Below, piece by piece: positions 52,888 through 62,119 of a stretch of 64,000 nucleotides of DNA; position 1 is the stretch's first letter, and each line of letters begins with the position of its first letter. The notes under the pieces were generated by a model that saw nothing but the letters and a program-made list of their open reading frames with translations, was not told where the DNA came from and searched no databases. Origin of the DNA: Tumebacillus amylolyticus (GTDB lineage: Bacteria > Bacillota > Bacilli > Tumebacillales > Tumebacillaceae); the NCBI RefSeq assembly GCF_016722965.1, contig NZ_JAEQNB010000003.1:434001-498000 (forward strand). The letters run 5' to 3'. A program made the translations under genes and the position numbers.

Positions 52888-53040
52888 GACCAGAACTCCC
52901 CCTCACTAAACATCATACCTGCGTACCCTCCCCCTGTGCAAGACGGTGTCAACAGGAAAAAAGTTGAATTCATTTTCTTGGTTCTGTGAATCTTGCTTTA
53001 TGATATAGTAGAAGTACTATCGTTTCCCGAAGGTGATCTC

Positions 53041-54132
53041 ATGAACCAAACCCCTTGGAACCGCAAGATCTTGACCGGTTATTGGACGGTTGTATTGTTG
53101 TATCTGTTGGCCGGGCTTGCGGGGTTGGTGTTGACCCTCGTGCAGTATGCGTGGTGGGTTGACTACTATCTCTTTCACCAATTGCTGTTGCCCTTGTTGC
53201 TCATGTCGGCAGAAGTGGGGGCTTTGGAGCTGGCGTTTCGCAAGCGAAAGGGCAGCATGGAGCCTTGGTTCATCCTCACAGCCACGACGCTTGCAGCGAC
53301 GATCGTGCTGTTCAACCCGAATTTGCATGGCATGTATGCCCTGTTCGCCCTCTCCACTTTGACATCGCTCATGTACTTTGATCGCAAGTTGACGTTGTTT
53401 TCCTGTCTGCTTGGCATTGTCACGTTGCTTTTGTTGCAGTTGGACCCGGCGATTCATGCCTCCATGACTCTCTACGAATTGATCGCGATGATCGCCACGC
53501 TAAGCGGTGCCTATCTGCTGGGTCTCGGTGTCATCTCGCGCGGCGAACAGATTTTGAATCAATTGACAAAAGCGATGGAGTCGGAGCGCGACCTGCTCGT
53601 CGACAACATCATGTATGATACGATGACCAAGACGGACGCTCTGACCGGACTCTACAATCACAAAACCTTCCATGAATACTTGGACAGCCTGTTGAACGTG
53701 GAAGCCGAGCAATTGTCTTTGCAAGTGGCCGTGCTAGACATCGACAATTTTAAAAGCATCAACGACACCTACGGGCACTGGGTGGGCGATCTCGTGCTCA
53801 AGCGGATCGCGCTGATGATTCGCGAGTATGTTACGCCCAATGATTTTGTGGCGCGGTATGGCGGCGAGGAATTTGCGTTGATTCTGACAGATGCAGACTC
53901 CAAGCAAGCCTTCCGCACGCTCGACTTCATCCGTGAGAAGATCTCGCAAGTTCCACACGATGAGTTGGCCGGACGTTCCGTCACCGTCTCCATCGGGTTC
54001 GCCGAACGCGTTCCCGACATGCGCAAAGAAAACCTCTTCAAAATCGCCGATGCGAGGCTTTACGAAGCCAAACGTACCGGCAAAAACAAAGTGGTCGGCA
54101 CAAGCCCATCCACACAAGAAGTACTTGAATGA
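53041..54132 (+). CDS. Membrane diguanylate cyclase (GGDEF domain)
   Basis: 363 residues. The N-terminal half (about 1-175) has five or six membrane helices. The GGDEF domain (about 195-360) has DALTGLYNHKTFHEYL, the metal-binding VLDIDNFKSINDTYGH and the active-site GGEEF at 274-278, so it should make c-di-GMP. No inhibitory RxxD five residues before GGEEF is seen (the preceding sequence is TPNDFVARY). Start ATG 53041 with AAGGTGA 5 bases upstream. Divergent from hemAT and followed by a terminator. Confidence 0.92.
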   Translation: MNQTPWNRKILTGYWTVVLLYLLAGLAGLVLTLVQYAWWVDYYLFHQLLLPLLLMSAEVGALELAFRKRKGSMEPWFILTATTLAATIVLFNPNLHGMYALFALSTLTSLMYFDRKLTLFSCLLGIVTLLLLQLDPAIHASMTLYELIAMIATLSGAYLLGLGVISRGEQILNQLTKAMESERDLLVDNIMYDTMTKTDALTGLYNHKTFHEYLDSLLNVEAEQLSLQVAVLDIDNFKSINDTYGHWVGDLVLKRIALMIREYVTPNDFVARYGGEEFALILTDADSKQAFRTLDFIREKISQVPHDELAGRSVTVSIGFAERVPDMRKENLFKIADARLYEAKRTGKNKVVGTSPSTQEVLE

Positions 54133-54212
54133 CAACAAGTCAAGCCGGATGACATCACCTTAGAGTTCGCTCCGACTTCGCTTGCTTGGAGAGCTTCCAT
54201 TTACTTACTAGG

Positions 54213-54249
54213 TAGGACCTCATCCCGCTCCGGGGTGAGGTTCTTTTTT
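54213..54249 (+). terminator. Terminator of the diguanylate cyclase gene
   Basis: GACCTCATCCC-GCTCC-GGGGTGAGGTTC hairpin followed by six T. Confidence 0.85.
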
Positions 54250-54324
54250 CGTCTCTAAATCTAGAAAGTTTTGGAAGTTAGTATTATAATAATATAAAAA
54301 TTAGATTGAGGAGTGTGAATCTTG

Positions 54325-55779
54325 ATGTCTAAACATGAATTTGCATGGATGTCTGCCGCTGAACTCGCTCATTTGATCCGTACACGCCGCGTTTCGCCTG
54401 TGGAAGTGATGCAAGCAACTCTTGCGCGCATCGAAGAGATCAACCCGCAAATCAACGCTTTCGTCACCCTCGTCCCGGAACAAGCACTCTCCAACGCCCG
54501 CGCCGCCGAAGACGCCGTGATGCGCGGTCTGCCGCTTGGCGACCTGCACGGCGTCCCCATCGCGATCAAAGACCTCACCCCCACCGCCGGCATTCGCACG
54601 ACGATGGGCTCAAAGCTGTTCGCAGACAACGTCCCCACCGAAGACGCGATCATCGTCCGGCGTCTGAAAGCGGCGGGCACGATCATCGTCGGCAAAACCA
54701 ACACGCCGGAATTCGGTCACAAGGGCACGACCGACAATTTGCTGTTCCCCGCCACTCGCAACCCGTGGAACCTCGCCCGCACATCGGGAGGCTCCTCCGG
54801 CGGGTCGGCTTCTGCAGTCGCGGCAGGTCTTGTCCCGCTCGCAGAAGGCGGCGACGGTGGCGGTTCTGTGCGAATCCCGGCCGCGTTCTGCGGTCTCTAT
54901 GGCTTCATCCCGACTTCCGGCCGTCTCCCGTCCGACATCTTGAACCCGTTTGCAGGCACTTCGCCGTTCCTGCGTTTTGGCACGTTGACCCGTTCGGTGG
55001 AAGACTCCGCTCTCATGTACCAAGCGATGGTGGGCTACAGCATGAAAGACCCGATCTCGTTTGAAACCCACCCGCACGAAGACGTTCGCCACGGCCTTGA
55101 GAACGGCGTCCAAGGTCTGCGCATCGCCTATTCTGCAAACCTCGGTTACAAACCGCTCGACCCGCAAGTCCGTGCTGCTTTCGAAGCCTCCCTGCAAGTC
55201 TACCGCGACCTCGGCGCCACAGTGGAGGAAGTCGATCTCGGCCTCGTCGATCCTCTGAAAAACATCGACGAAGCGTGGGCCAAACTCTGGTATTCGATGA
55301 TCGCCACGATCTTTGCCGGTGCTCCCAAGGAAACACTCGACCTCCTCGACCCGAACGTGGTTCACATGATTGAGCTAGGCAACAACCTCGGCGGTGTTGA
55401 ACTGACGCTCGCCTCCTACGCGCGTGAGATGATCTTCAACCGCCTCAACGCCATCCACGAGCGCTATGACCTCCTGCTGACCCCGACCACGGCGGTCACC
55501 GCGTTCCCGTACGACCTCCCCCAAGGCGGCCCGTCGGATATTGACGGTCAGGCAATCGACCCGTTCCTTGGTTGGGCGCTGACCCCGATGATCAACCAAA
55601 CCGGTCACCCGGCAGCCTCCATCCCGGTCGGCTTCGACCAAGAAGGCCTCCCCATCGGTCTGCAATTGATCGGACGACGTCTCGGTGAACAAACGATCTA
55701 CCGTGCAGCCCGCGCATTCGAGCGTGCCCAAGGCGAGACACAACGCCGTCCGCAGCTCGACTCCGCCCTGCACGTGTAA
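54325..55779 (+). CDS. Amidase (amidase-signature family)
   Basis: 484 residues. The Ser-cisSer-Lys triad is visible: Lys82 in PIAIKDLT, the cis-Ser in [11 protein letters not shown] (about 157-158), and the nucleophile Ser181 in [12 protein letters not shown]. It could hydrolyse a small amide; GatA activity is unlikely because no gatB/C neighbour exists. ATG 54325 is preceded by GAGGAG; a TTG one codon earlier is equally placed. Strong own context, then a Yip1-like gene 34 bases downstream, perhaps in the same unit. Confidence 0.9.
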   Translation: MSKHEFAWMSAAELAHLIRTRRVSPVEVMQATLARIEEINPQINAFVTLVPEQALSNARAAEDAVMRGLPLGDLHGVPIAIKDLTPTAGIRTTMGSKLFADNVPTEDAIIVRRLKAAGTIIVGKTNTPEFGHKGTTDNLLFPATRNPWNLARTSGGSSGGSASAVAAGLVPLAEGGDGGGSVRIPAAFCGLYGFIPTSGRLPSDILNPFAGTSPFLRFGTLTRSVEDSALMYQAMVGYSMKDPISFETHPHEDVRHGLENGVQGLRIAYSANLGYKPLDPQVRAAFEASLQVYRDLGATVEEVDLGLVDPLKNIDEAWAKLWYSMIATIFAGAPKETLDLLDPNVVHMIELGNNLGGVELTLASYAREMIFNRLNAIHERYDLLLTPTTAVTAFPYDLPQGGPSDIDGQAIDPFLGWALTPMINQTGHPAASIPVGFDQEGLPIGLQLIGRRLGEQTIYRAARAFERAQGETQRRPQLDSALHV

Positions 55780-55813
55780 GCAAAATGAGGCTATTGGACA
55801 GGCAGGTGCTTTC

Positions 55814-56428
55814 ATGAACATGTCTCCTTGGATTACGATGTGGACTCAACCGCGCGCGACGATGCGGGAACTGCTGGACGGGCCGCGACAAGCCGGCATG
55901 GTCGCGTTGCTTGCGATATTTGCCGGGATTCACGATGCTTACAACAATGCCAGTACCCGCAACATGGGAGAAAACCTGAACGGCTGGACGTGGTTGCCGA
56001 TCCTCATCGGCGGTGCGATCGGCGGCTATTTCATGCTCTACTTCGCAGGTTGGTTGCTGACAATGGTCGGTCGTTGGAACGGCGGTCACGGTACGCAAGA
56101 AGACGTGCGACGCGCGTGGGCGTGGTCCACGATTCCGGCCGTCTGGACGATTCCCTTGATGTTCGTGGAGATTGCCCTGTACGGCGACTCGATGTTCACC
56201 AAAAACCCGCAGCTCATCTACGACAACCTCTTCACGCTCATCCTCACGATTCTCATCACCATCGTGCAACTGGTCGTCGCCATCTGGGGGATCGTGGTCT
56301 GGCTAAAGTGTTTGGGGGAAGCCCACCGCTTCTCGGCCGGGAAAGCATTGGCCACCACGATCTATTCCGGGCTCCTCATCGCCGGCGTCGTCTTGGTCTT
56401 CGTCCTCCTCATTGCCCTCGTGTTCTGA
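55814..56428 (+). CDS. Yip1-family integral membrane protein
   Basis: 204 residues, five predicted membrane helices. The start MNMSPWITMWTQPRATMRELL is the typical short amphipathic head of bacterial Yip1/DUF1282-like proteins, followed by helices around GAIGGYFMLYFAGWLLTMVG and IWGIVVWLKCLGEAHRFSAG. Function unknown. Start ATG 55814 with AGGTG 5 bases upstream. Likely cotranscribed with the amidase gene; terminator follows. Confidence 0.78.
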   Translation: MNMSPWITMWTQPRATMRELLDGPRQAGMVALLAIFAGIHDAYNNASTRNMGENLNGWTWLPILIGGAIGGYFMLYFAGWLLTMVGRWNGGHGTQEDVRRAWAWSTIPAVWTIPLMFVEIALYGDSMFTKNPQLIYDNLFTLILTILITIVQLVVAIWGIVVWLKCLGEAHRFSAGKALATTIYSGLLIAGVVLVFVLLIALVF

Positions 56429-56430
56429 TA

Positions 56431-56469
56431 AAAAAAGCTCTCGACCACCTCTGTGGCCGAGAGCTTTTT
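56431..56469. terminator. Bidirectional terminator after the Yip1-like gene
   Basis: AAAGCTCTCGACCAC-CTC-TGTGGCCGAGAGCTTTTT type hairpin between convergent genes, with A and T runs. Confidence 0.9.
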
Positions 56470-57101
56470 CACGAGTCCTCGATGGTTTTCAGACGCAAGC
56501 TCAAGTCTTGCGAGAGCTCCTCAAGATCGAACTTGTGAAGCAATTCGGTGGCACGGTCGGCCCAGAATCCTGTGCCCGACTCCACCAACCACGCGGACAT
56601 CTGTCCACCCTTCTGTGTGACGATCAGGTGGTAACTCGTGCCCTTGCCCAGTTCCCGCCAAGCGGCGATGCTGTGCAACAAGTCATCGAGAAACTCCTCC
56701 TCGATCGGGCTCACGCGGGAAACGGCGTCGAGCAACAACAGTTCGAAGAAGGAAAACTCCCGCTTCTCCACGATGCGCCGATAACGGCGTACCAACTGCC
56801 GACCCGATTCCCACAGGTGTTTGACGTGGCGGGATCGAAACGTCCTTGCTGTCACATCCGGGGAGAGAATGCCCGCCAACTCCTCCAGCGAATACTGATC
56901 CTTCAACTCGACGATCAGCCGAATACGCTCCAGGATTTTCTCCCGGTCAAAAAAAGTCTCTTGACCCGTGCTCGCCGATTGCTTGTGAAACCACGACTCC
57001 GGGATTAAGTTCTGTCGTTTCCATCTGTACAATTGCCCATATGAGATCCCGGTGAGGGTCAGCAGTTCCTTCTTGGAAATCCAAATGTTGGACTCGCTCA
57101 T
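56469..57101 (-). CDS. YhbD-like (DUF4004) regulator with MerR-type HTH
   Basis: 210 residues. The N-terminal helix-turn-helix (about 7-55, WISKKELLTLTGISYGQLYRW followed by LIPESWFHKQS) looks MerR-like. The rest is helical with FFDREKILERIRLIVELKD and ends in an unrecognised C-terminal domain. This matches the YhbD/DUF4004 family of Bacillus. Target genes are unknown. The gene has a good sigma-A promoter and a perfect palindrome over its likely transcription start, which suggests autorepression. Confidence 0.8.
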   Translation of the reverse strand: MSESNIWISKKELLTLTGISYGQLYRWKRQNLIPESWFHKQSASTGQETFFDREKILERIRLIVELKDQYSLEELAGILSPDVTARTFRSRHVKHLWESGRQLVRRYRRIVEKREFSFFELLLLDAVSRVSPIEEEFLDDLLHSIAAWRELGKGTSYHLIVTQKGGQMSAWLVESGTGFWADRATELLHKFDLEELSQDLSLRLKTIEDS

Positions 57102-57122
57102 CTTGCTCCACTCACTTTCTCA

Positions 57123-57137
57123 TGTAACATTGTTACA
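57123..57137 (-). promoter_or_regulatory. Palindromic operator candidate of the yhbD-like gene
   Basis: TGTAAC-ATT-GTTACA, perfect 6-bp arms, lying 6 bases downstream of the -10 and 21 bases upstream of the start codon. The symmetry and place fit a dimeric regulator, most simply the product of the adjacent gene. Confidence 0.6.
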
Positions 57138-57143
57138 AGTTCG

Positions 57144-57172
57144 ATGTTAAAGTGAGTTGGCAAACTTGTCAA
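57144..57172 (-). promoter_or_regulatory. Sigma-A promoter of the yhbD-like gene
   Basis: Perfect -35 TTGACA (57167-57172), 17-base spacer, -10 TAACAT (57144-57149) on the minus strand, immediately after the proC stop. Confidence 0.8.
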
Positions 57173-57173
57173 C

Positions 57174-58028
57174 TTATTCCGTGCGAGAAAGCTCCAACCC
57201 CATCTCGCGGCTGCGGCAGGTGGCGGCGTTGACCACATCGTGCATGACGTTCTGAAAACCCGCTTTTTCAAAAACTTGCAGTCCCGCCATCGTCGTGCCG
57301 TTGGGCGATGTGACTTGGCGGCGCAGTTCACAGGCATCCAGTCCGGTTTCCTGCATCATCTTGCCCGCCCCGAACAGCGTCTGCAAAATCAAGCGCCGCG
57401 CCACTTCCGACGACAACCCTTGCCCTTCTGCCGCAAGTTGCATCGCTTCCACCATGTAATAAAAGTACGCCGGTCCACTGCCCGACACGCCCGTTACGGC
57501 GTCCATCTCCTGTTCATCCACCACGCTGACCTCGCCGAGTTGCGACAAGACCTGAGAGGCCAAATCTTTCGAACTCTCGGTGCAATGGCGACCGTAACAG
57601 ACCGCCGTCGCAGATGCAAGCACGGCACACGCGGTGTTCGGCATCGCTCGCACGACGGCGATGTGCGGGCCGACTTGAGCTTCCATCGATTGAGTCCCAA
57701 TGCCTGCCGCCAGCGACAACAACACCGTTCCCTCCTGCAAGTGCGGACGCAGCTTTGCTGCAACGGACAGCAGATCGTGCGGCTTCACAGCCAACACGAC
57801 GACCTGCGCCGCTTGGATCACGTGCGGTTCGGACCAGATGTCCTCGACCGTCTGGACGCCATACATTTCACGCAGAACCAACAACTGCTCACGTCGGCTG
57901 CGATTGGTGACGAAAATTCTCTCCCGCTCCACCGCGTGACCTGCGACCAAGCCGCGGATCATCGCTTTGGCGATGGAGCCTGCTCCGATGAGGAGGATGT
58001 TGCAGTCTTTCAAGAGTCTCTCTGTCAT
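57174..58028 (-). CDS. proC: Pyrroline-5-carboxylate reductase
   Basis: Last step of proline synthesis: reduces P5C with NAD(P)H. 284 residues. The N-terminal dinucleotide motif is LIGAGSIAKAMIRGL, VVVLAVKPHDL is the second strand, and the C-terminal substrate domain has VSGSGPAYFYYMVEAM and TSPNGTTMAGLQVFEKAG, the P5CR signature. GGAGGAG lies about 7 bases before ATG 58028. Controlled by a T-box leader. proA and proB are not here. Confidence 0.96.
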   Translation of the reverse strand: MTERLLKDCNILLIGAGSIAKAMIRGLVAGHAVERERIFVTNRSRREQLLVLREMYGVQTVEDIWSEPHVIQAAQVVVLAVKPHDLLSVAAKLRPHLQEGTVLLSLAAGIGTQSMEAQVGPHIAVVRAMPNTACAVLASATAVCYGRHCTESSKDLASQVLSQLGEVSVVDEQEMDAVTGVSGSGPAYFYYMVEAMQLAAEGQGLSSEVARRLILQTLFGAGKMMQETGLDACELRRQVTSPNGTTMAGLQVFEKAGFQNVMHDVVNAATCRSREMGLELSRTE

Positions 58029-58056
58029 GATCTCCACTCCTCCAGTCAAATAAAAA

Positions 58057-58318
58057 AACCCTCCCGTCCCTCAAGTTCCGTCGAACTTGAAGGACGAGAG
58101 GGTTTGAATGTTCTCTCGCGGTACCACCTTCATTGGGATGACTGCCTGTGCACCGGCAGACCTCCCCGCTTAAAAGCCGATGTAACGGTCGGCACCCGTC
58201 CTGCTTTTCACAGGCCGCTCCGGAGGCGGGTTCAGTCTGTTCGTCCGGTGGAAGCTCTCAGCCGCTGGCTCCCACTCTCTGCACGGTTCCTAGACGTACT
58301 CACTCCGTCATTGCGATG
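58057..58318 (-). ncRNA. T-box leader of proC
   Basis: On the minus strand: the stem I motif AGTA...AGAGAG, a specifier region GAACCCGCC (CCC at about 58228-58230, a proline codon, fitting proC), the T-box AATGAAGGTGGTACCGCG (58117-58134), and a long terminator hairpin AACCCTC...GAGGGTT with seven T (58057-58104). Uncharged proline tRNA should favour antitermination and proC expression. The exact specifier codon was judged by eye. Confidence 0.93.
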
Positions 58319-58370
58319 GATGGTGTGTTTTGCAATAGTTTGCCACCGGGACGAGGTGGTTGTCAAGGAA

Positions 58371-58399
58371 TTGTTTTTCAGAACATTCGGGTGTATGAT
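58371..58399 (+). promoter_or_regulatory. Promoter of the methyltransferase-like gene
   Basis: TTGTTT (58371-58376), 17-base spacer, TATGAT (58394-58399) on the plus strand, about 34 bases before the start codon. Confidence 0.6.
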
Positions 58400-58432
58400 G
58401 AGACAAACTTTTGACCGGGAGGATTTGCTACC

Positions 58433-58975
58433 ATGACCAAAGTCGTCGTCGGAGCAGGCATGTACCGCAACAACCCTAGCTGGGAGTATACGCAGGAGGA
58501 GGAATTGAGCCTGTTGCGCCGGGAAGATTGGGACGCTCGATTTGAGGCCGGGTCGCTGGATGCCATTCTGGCGGAACATGTGTGGGAGCACCTCACGTAT
58601 GAAGAAGCGGTGGAGGCGGCGGTGCTCTGTCGGGAGTTCTTGCGGGATGGAGGGCACATTCGATGTGCGGTGCCCGATTGCAACTTCCCAAATGAAGAGT
58701 ACCGCCAGATGTGCCAAGTAGGCGGACCGGGCGACCTCAACCATCCGGCCGCGTCGCATAAAATGTTTTACTCCTATGAGACTCTCTCTCAAATGTTTGA
58801 AGCGGCCGGGTTTGAAGTTCGCCTGTTGGAGTATTGCGATGAGCAGGGCGTGTTTCACGAAAACGACTGGGAGCCGGCAGATGGAGTCATCTATCGCTCG
58901 CGGCGGTATGATCACCGAAACCAAGACGGTGTCCTGCGCGTCGTTTCACTGATTGTGGACGCTGTGAAAAAATAA
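58433..58975 (+). CDS. Class I SAM-dependent methyltransferase-like protein
   Basis: 180 residues. After a short N-terminus comes LDAILAEHVWEHLTYEEAVE, then REFLRDGGHIRCAVPDC, typical of the second half of a methyltransferase fold (acidic loop and strands 4-5). The glycine-rich SAM-binding loop is reduced to VVVGAGMYRNNP, so SAM binding or catalysis is uncertain. GGGAGG lies 9-10 bases before the ATG. Substrate unknown. Confidence 0.7.
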   Translation: MTKVVVGAGMYRNNPSWEYTQEEELSLLRREDWDARFEAGSLDAILAEHVWEHLTYEEAVEAAVLCREFLRDGGHIRCAVPDCNFPNEEYRQMCQVGGPGDLNHPAASHKMFYSYETLSQMFEAAGFEVRLLEYCDEQGVFHENDWEPADGVIYRSRRYDHRNQDGVLRVVSLIVDAVKK

Positions 58976-59047
58976 AAGTAAGTCTAGCACGAATTTCAAT
59001 TACCACCTAAAATGGAATTATCAATCGATAAGGTGGTTCTTACCCCC

Positions 59048-59875
59048 ATGACCCTTCGTCATCCGAACGTGCAACGACTCATCGACGTCGCCCCGCTGTT
59101 TCAGCAGGCGTTTCCCACCGACCTCTCCATCGCCATTGCCGACACCAAGGAGATTCTCGCGTATTTCAAAGGTCGCAAAATCGACCTGAAGATCAAAATC
59201 GGCACCCCGCTCACACCGGGTACTCCCGCTTACGAAGTTTTGCAATCGGAGCAACCGACCATGACCCAAGTGCCGGCGACCCTGTTCGGCATTGAATTCA
59301 CCGCTTCCCTGATCCCGATCCGGGGTGATCGAGGCGAAGTCGTCGGCGTCATGTCGATGGGCATCCTCCGTCAGAACGAGGACCGTCTGCGCGAGATGGC
59401 AGATGAAATGGTGCAGTCGCTGGAGGAAGTTTCCCAAAGCGTCTCCAACATTCAAAAAAGCGCCTCTGCGCTCGAAACGCTGACCAAACTGATGTCCACC
59501 CAATCGGAAATCGCCGCCACCGAAGTTGGAAAAACGTCCGACGTCCTGCGGATGATCCACAAAGTCGCCAACCAGACCAACTTGCTGGGTCTCAACGCCG
59601 CGATTGAAGCGGCTCGTGCCGCCGAATTCGGTCGTGGATTCGGCGTCGTCGCCGAGGAGATTCGCAAGCTCTCCAATGAAACGCGCAACTCCGTCGAAGC
59701 GATTCAAAACATCCTCACCACGATCAAAAGCTCCACGTCGTCCATTCACAACTCCATCCAACAAGTCGTCGACAACGGCGAAGCACAAGCCACTTCCACC
59801 AAAGACATCTCCAAATTCGTCGACGAAATTCACGAACTCTCCATCCGCTTGAAGCAGTACGCCGACCTGATCTGA
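59048..59875 (+). CDS. Soluble chemoreceptor-like protein (MCP signalling domain)
   Basis: 275 residues and no membrane segment. The N-terminal domain (about 1-115; [20 protein letters not shown], then [14 protein letters not shown]) looks like a small PAS/GAF-type sensor module. The MCP part (about 125-275) is truncated compared with standard receptors but keeps the tip [20 protein letters not shown]. No HAMP domain. AAGGTGG is 11 bases before ATG 59048; an in-frame ATG at 59012 has no site. It may report a cytosolic signal to the chemotaxis array. Confidence 0.83.
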   Translation: MTLRHPNVQRLIDVAPLFQQAFPTDLSIAIADTKEILAYFKGRKIDLKIKIGTPLTPGTPAYEVLQSEQPTMTQVPATLFGIEFTASLIPIRGDRGEVVGVMSMGILRQNEDRLREMADEMVQSLEEVSQSVSNIQKSASALETLTKLMSTQSEIAATEVGKTSDVLRMIHKVANQTNLLGLNAAIEAARAAEFGRGFGVVAEEIRKLSNETRNSVEAIQNILTTIKSSTSSIHNSIQQVVDNGEAQATSTKDISKFVDEIHELSIRLKQYADLI

Positions 59876-59879
59876 TCGA

Positions 59880-59919
59880 AAAAAGACCACACCTCCGCGG
59901 GGAGATGTGGTCTTTTTTT
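59880..59919 (+). terminator. Terminator of the chemoreceptor-like gene
   Basis: AAGACCACACCTCC-GCGG-GGAGATGTGGTCTT type hairpin followed by seven T. Confidence 0.88.
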
Positions 59920-59925
59920 CAAGAA

Positions 59926-60699
59926 CTAGGGACAGGTGGGTGCGACTTGTCCGTCTGATCCTGTGTAGACGTACGCATCCGAGATGTACTCGTTGGTCGT
60001 CGCAATTTTATCCCACCAGACGGAGGTTCCGTACGTGCCGGTTACGCTGGTGCCTTTTTCTTGGCAGTAAATGGTGACGGTTTGGCCGTCATTGACCGAA
60101 CCTACGATGCTGTAAGAAGTACCCGGGCCGGAACGAACGTTCACGCTGGCACCTGCGGTGTTGACGGTGCCGGTCGGGTGGCTGCCGCAAGAGTTTTTCG
60201 AAGTATAGGTACCCGTGCCCCAGTAGAGGATCTGGTTGCCGTTCCAAACGACTTTTTGAGCGGTGCCGTTGTAGCGCTCTTCGAAGTGCAAGTGCGGGCC
60301 GGTCGAGCCGCCGGTGGAACCGACAGTGCCGATCTTCTTGCCCATCGAGACCGTTTGACCAACGGAAACGAGTTGGGAGTTCAAGTGAGCGTAGAGCGTC
60401 GTCCAACCGCCACCATGATCGATGACGATGTACTTGCCGTAGGAGGTGTCACCCAAGTTTCTAACGGTGACAACCGTACCGCCTGCTGCCGCGACGACCG
60501 GATCGTCCACGTCATTGGTGCGGTTCAAGTCAACTGCATTTGCCGGGCTGTGGTCCGAGCGAGTTTGGCCTTCCCAAGATTGTCCACACGGGAACGGCAT
60601 CTGGAAGTTCGGCGCCGCGTTGGCTGCCATCGGAATCATGCCGATGACCACCGTCGCAACGACGAGGATCGGGAGAAACAGTTTCTTCCACGATTTCAT
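59926..60699 (-). CDS. Secreted M23 metallopeptidase with C-terminal SH3b-like domain
   Basis: 257 residues. Signal peptide about 1-28, cleavage near ANA. The LytM-type M23 domain (about 30-165) has zinc ligands His50 and Asp57 in HSPANAVDL and His138 in PHLHF, plus a catalytic His105 in LYAHLNS. An SH3b-type domain (about 180-250) starts [19 protein letters not shown]. Likely cleaves peptidoglycan peptides or glycyl bonds outside the cell. GGAGG lies 10 bases before the ATG. Confidence 0.92.
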   Translation of the reverse strand: MKSWKKLFLPILVVATVVIGMIPMAANAAPNFQMPFPCGQSWEGQTRSDHSPANAVDLNRTNDVDDPVVAAAGGTVVTVRNLGDTSYGKYIVIDHGGGWTTLYAHLNSQLVSVGQTVSMGKKIGTVGSTGGSTGPHLHFEERYNGTAQKVVWNGNQILYWGTGTYTSKNSCGSHPTGTVNTAGASVNVRSGPGTSYSIVGSVNDGQTVTIYCQEKGTSVTGTYGTSVWWDKIATTNEYISDAYVYTGSDGQVAPTCP

Positions 60700-60739
60700 A
60701 AGCTTTGGCCTCCTCTATTTCTAATTTGAGTACATGTTT

Positions 60740-60768
60740 ATTATATATGATATTTCTTTATTTTTGAA
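60740..60768 (-). promoter_or_regulatory. Promoter of the M23 peptidase gene
   Basis: TTCAAA (60763-60768), 17-base spacer, TATAAT (60740-60745) on the minus strand, in an AT-rich region. Confidence 0.6.
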
Positions 60769-60891
60769 CATATTTTTGTAGATTCCCTCGTTTTTTTGAT
60801 AAACGTTTATCTGCTTGCTGTTTTCGCACTTTTCACGCATAGTAGAGGGAACAAGTATTTGGGATTTGTTCCAGAAAAAGGGGGATGTCGT

Positions 60892-62082
60892 ATGAAGCGG
60901 GCTTTGTATTTGTATGTGAAAGCGTTCTCTGATTTTGGGAGTATGATGGATACGATCGTGCTGAGTTCATTGATTTTAACGCTTACGAACAGCCCGTATT
61001 GGCTGTCGGGATTGTTGCTGATGGGTGTCGCCGGCGGGAGTGCGTCGGCGTTGCTGTCCGGCGTGTTGGCCGATCGGTACAACCGACGAACGCTGATGAT
61101 CTGGAGTGATGTGTTGCGGGGGTTGTGCCTGCTGCTGCTCTTGATATGGCCGACGCCGGTGGTGATCTTGGCGGTGCGGTTCGTGAACGGGTGTTTGAGC
61201 TCACTGTTCCAAATCGGGTTTCAAAGCGAGATTCCGCGCATGTTCGGTGAAGATCGTCTGGTCGTTGTGAACTCGCGAATTGCCCGATACCGCTCGGTTT
61301 CGATGGTGCTCGGGTTCCTGTGCGGCGGGACGTTTGCCGTCTTGCTCGGGTATCGTTGGGTGTTGGTCTTGGATACGCTGTCGTTTCTGCTGTCGGCGGC
61401 GGCTTTGCTTGCGATGAAGTGGGAACGAGAGGCCGGGCAAGGGCAGAGCAAGCAGAAGGAGTCTTTGGGGCGGAGTTTCGCCGGGGCGTGGGAGTATTTG
61501 CGCGGGAATTCTGTGTTGCTCACCGTGCTGGTGGTCGGTTTGATCGATACGTTCGGTTCTGCGTCGCACAATCTCGGGTTCCCTCTGCTGGCGGAGTTGT
61601 TGGATGCGGGCAACCAGGCGTTTGTGTACGGCTGTATCTGGGGCATTTGGGGTGTCGGGAATGTGTTGATGACGGTGCTGATGCCGAAAATTCCAAGGTT
61701 GCAGGAGCGGTTGATTCCGTTTTACTTGGGGTGTACGGTGTTGATGTCGACCGGGTTTATTTTGACGTTAAGCAGCTCTTCGCTTGTGCCGGTGTTGGTG
61801 TTCGCGTTTCTCACAGGCATCTTCGACGCCGGATCGGTGACGGCAAACGGGATGATCGTGCAGAGTGTGGAGAACCACGTACGTGGGCGGGTCGTCGGTG
61901 TTGCGACGTTCTTGGGGCAGTTTGGATTCGGGATCGGGTTCGTGGTCGCTCCTCTGCTCGTGGACGGATTGGGACTTGCGAAAATGGTCTGGGTGCTTCA
62001 CGGTGTGGTGATTGTGAGTACGTTGGGGGCGATTGGGAAGTATCGTAAATTCCGCAAGATCAACCCCACGCTCAGTGCATAG
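60892..62082 (+). CDS. MFS transporter
   Basis: 396 residues and 12 membrane segments. The A-motif between helices 2 and 3 is GVLADRYNRRTLMIWSDVLRG. The overall pattern resembles drug/macrolide-type exporters of the MFS-3 group. No substrate can be assigned. Start ATG 60892, 7 bases after AAGGGGG. The gene uses G- and T-rich codons (many TTG, GTG, GGG) unlike most neighbours, which may mean a different origin. Monocistronic with its own terminator. Confidence 0.85.
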   Translation: MKRALYLYVKAFSDFGSMMDTIVLSSLILTLTNSPYWLSGLLLMGVAGGSASALLSGVLADRYNRRTLMIWSDVLRGLCLLLLLIWPTPVVILAVRFVNGCLSSLFQIGFQSEIPRMFGEDRLVVVNSRIARYRSVSMVLGFLCGGTFAVLLGYRWVLVLDTLSFLLSAAALLAMKWEREAGQGQSKQKESLGRSFAGAWEYLRGNSVLLTVLVVGLIDTFGSASHNLGFPLLAELLDAGNQAFVYGCIWGIWGVGNVLMTVLMPKIPRLQERLIPFYLGCTVLMSTGFILTLSSSSLVPVLVFAFLTGIFDAGSVTANGMIVQSVENHVRGRVVGVATFLGQFGFGIGFVVAPLLVDGLGLAKMVWVLHGVVIVSTLGAIGKYRKFRKINPTLSA

Positions 62083-62084
62083 GA

Positions 62085-62118
62085 AAAAAGGAGACTGCTC
62101 ACGCGCAGTCTCCTTTTT
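62085..62118 (+). terminator. Terminator of the MFS transporter gene
   Basis: AAGGAGACTGC-TCACGC-GCAGTCTCCTT hairpin followed by T-run. Confidence 0.88.
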
Positions 62119-62119
62119 G

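Noticed and set aside
52888-53040. Promoter assignment in the hemAT-GGDEF intergenic region
   Set aside because: Several TTG/TAT-like hexamers exist but none with convincing spacing, so no site is annotated.
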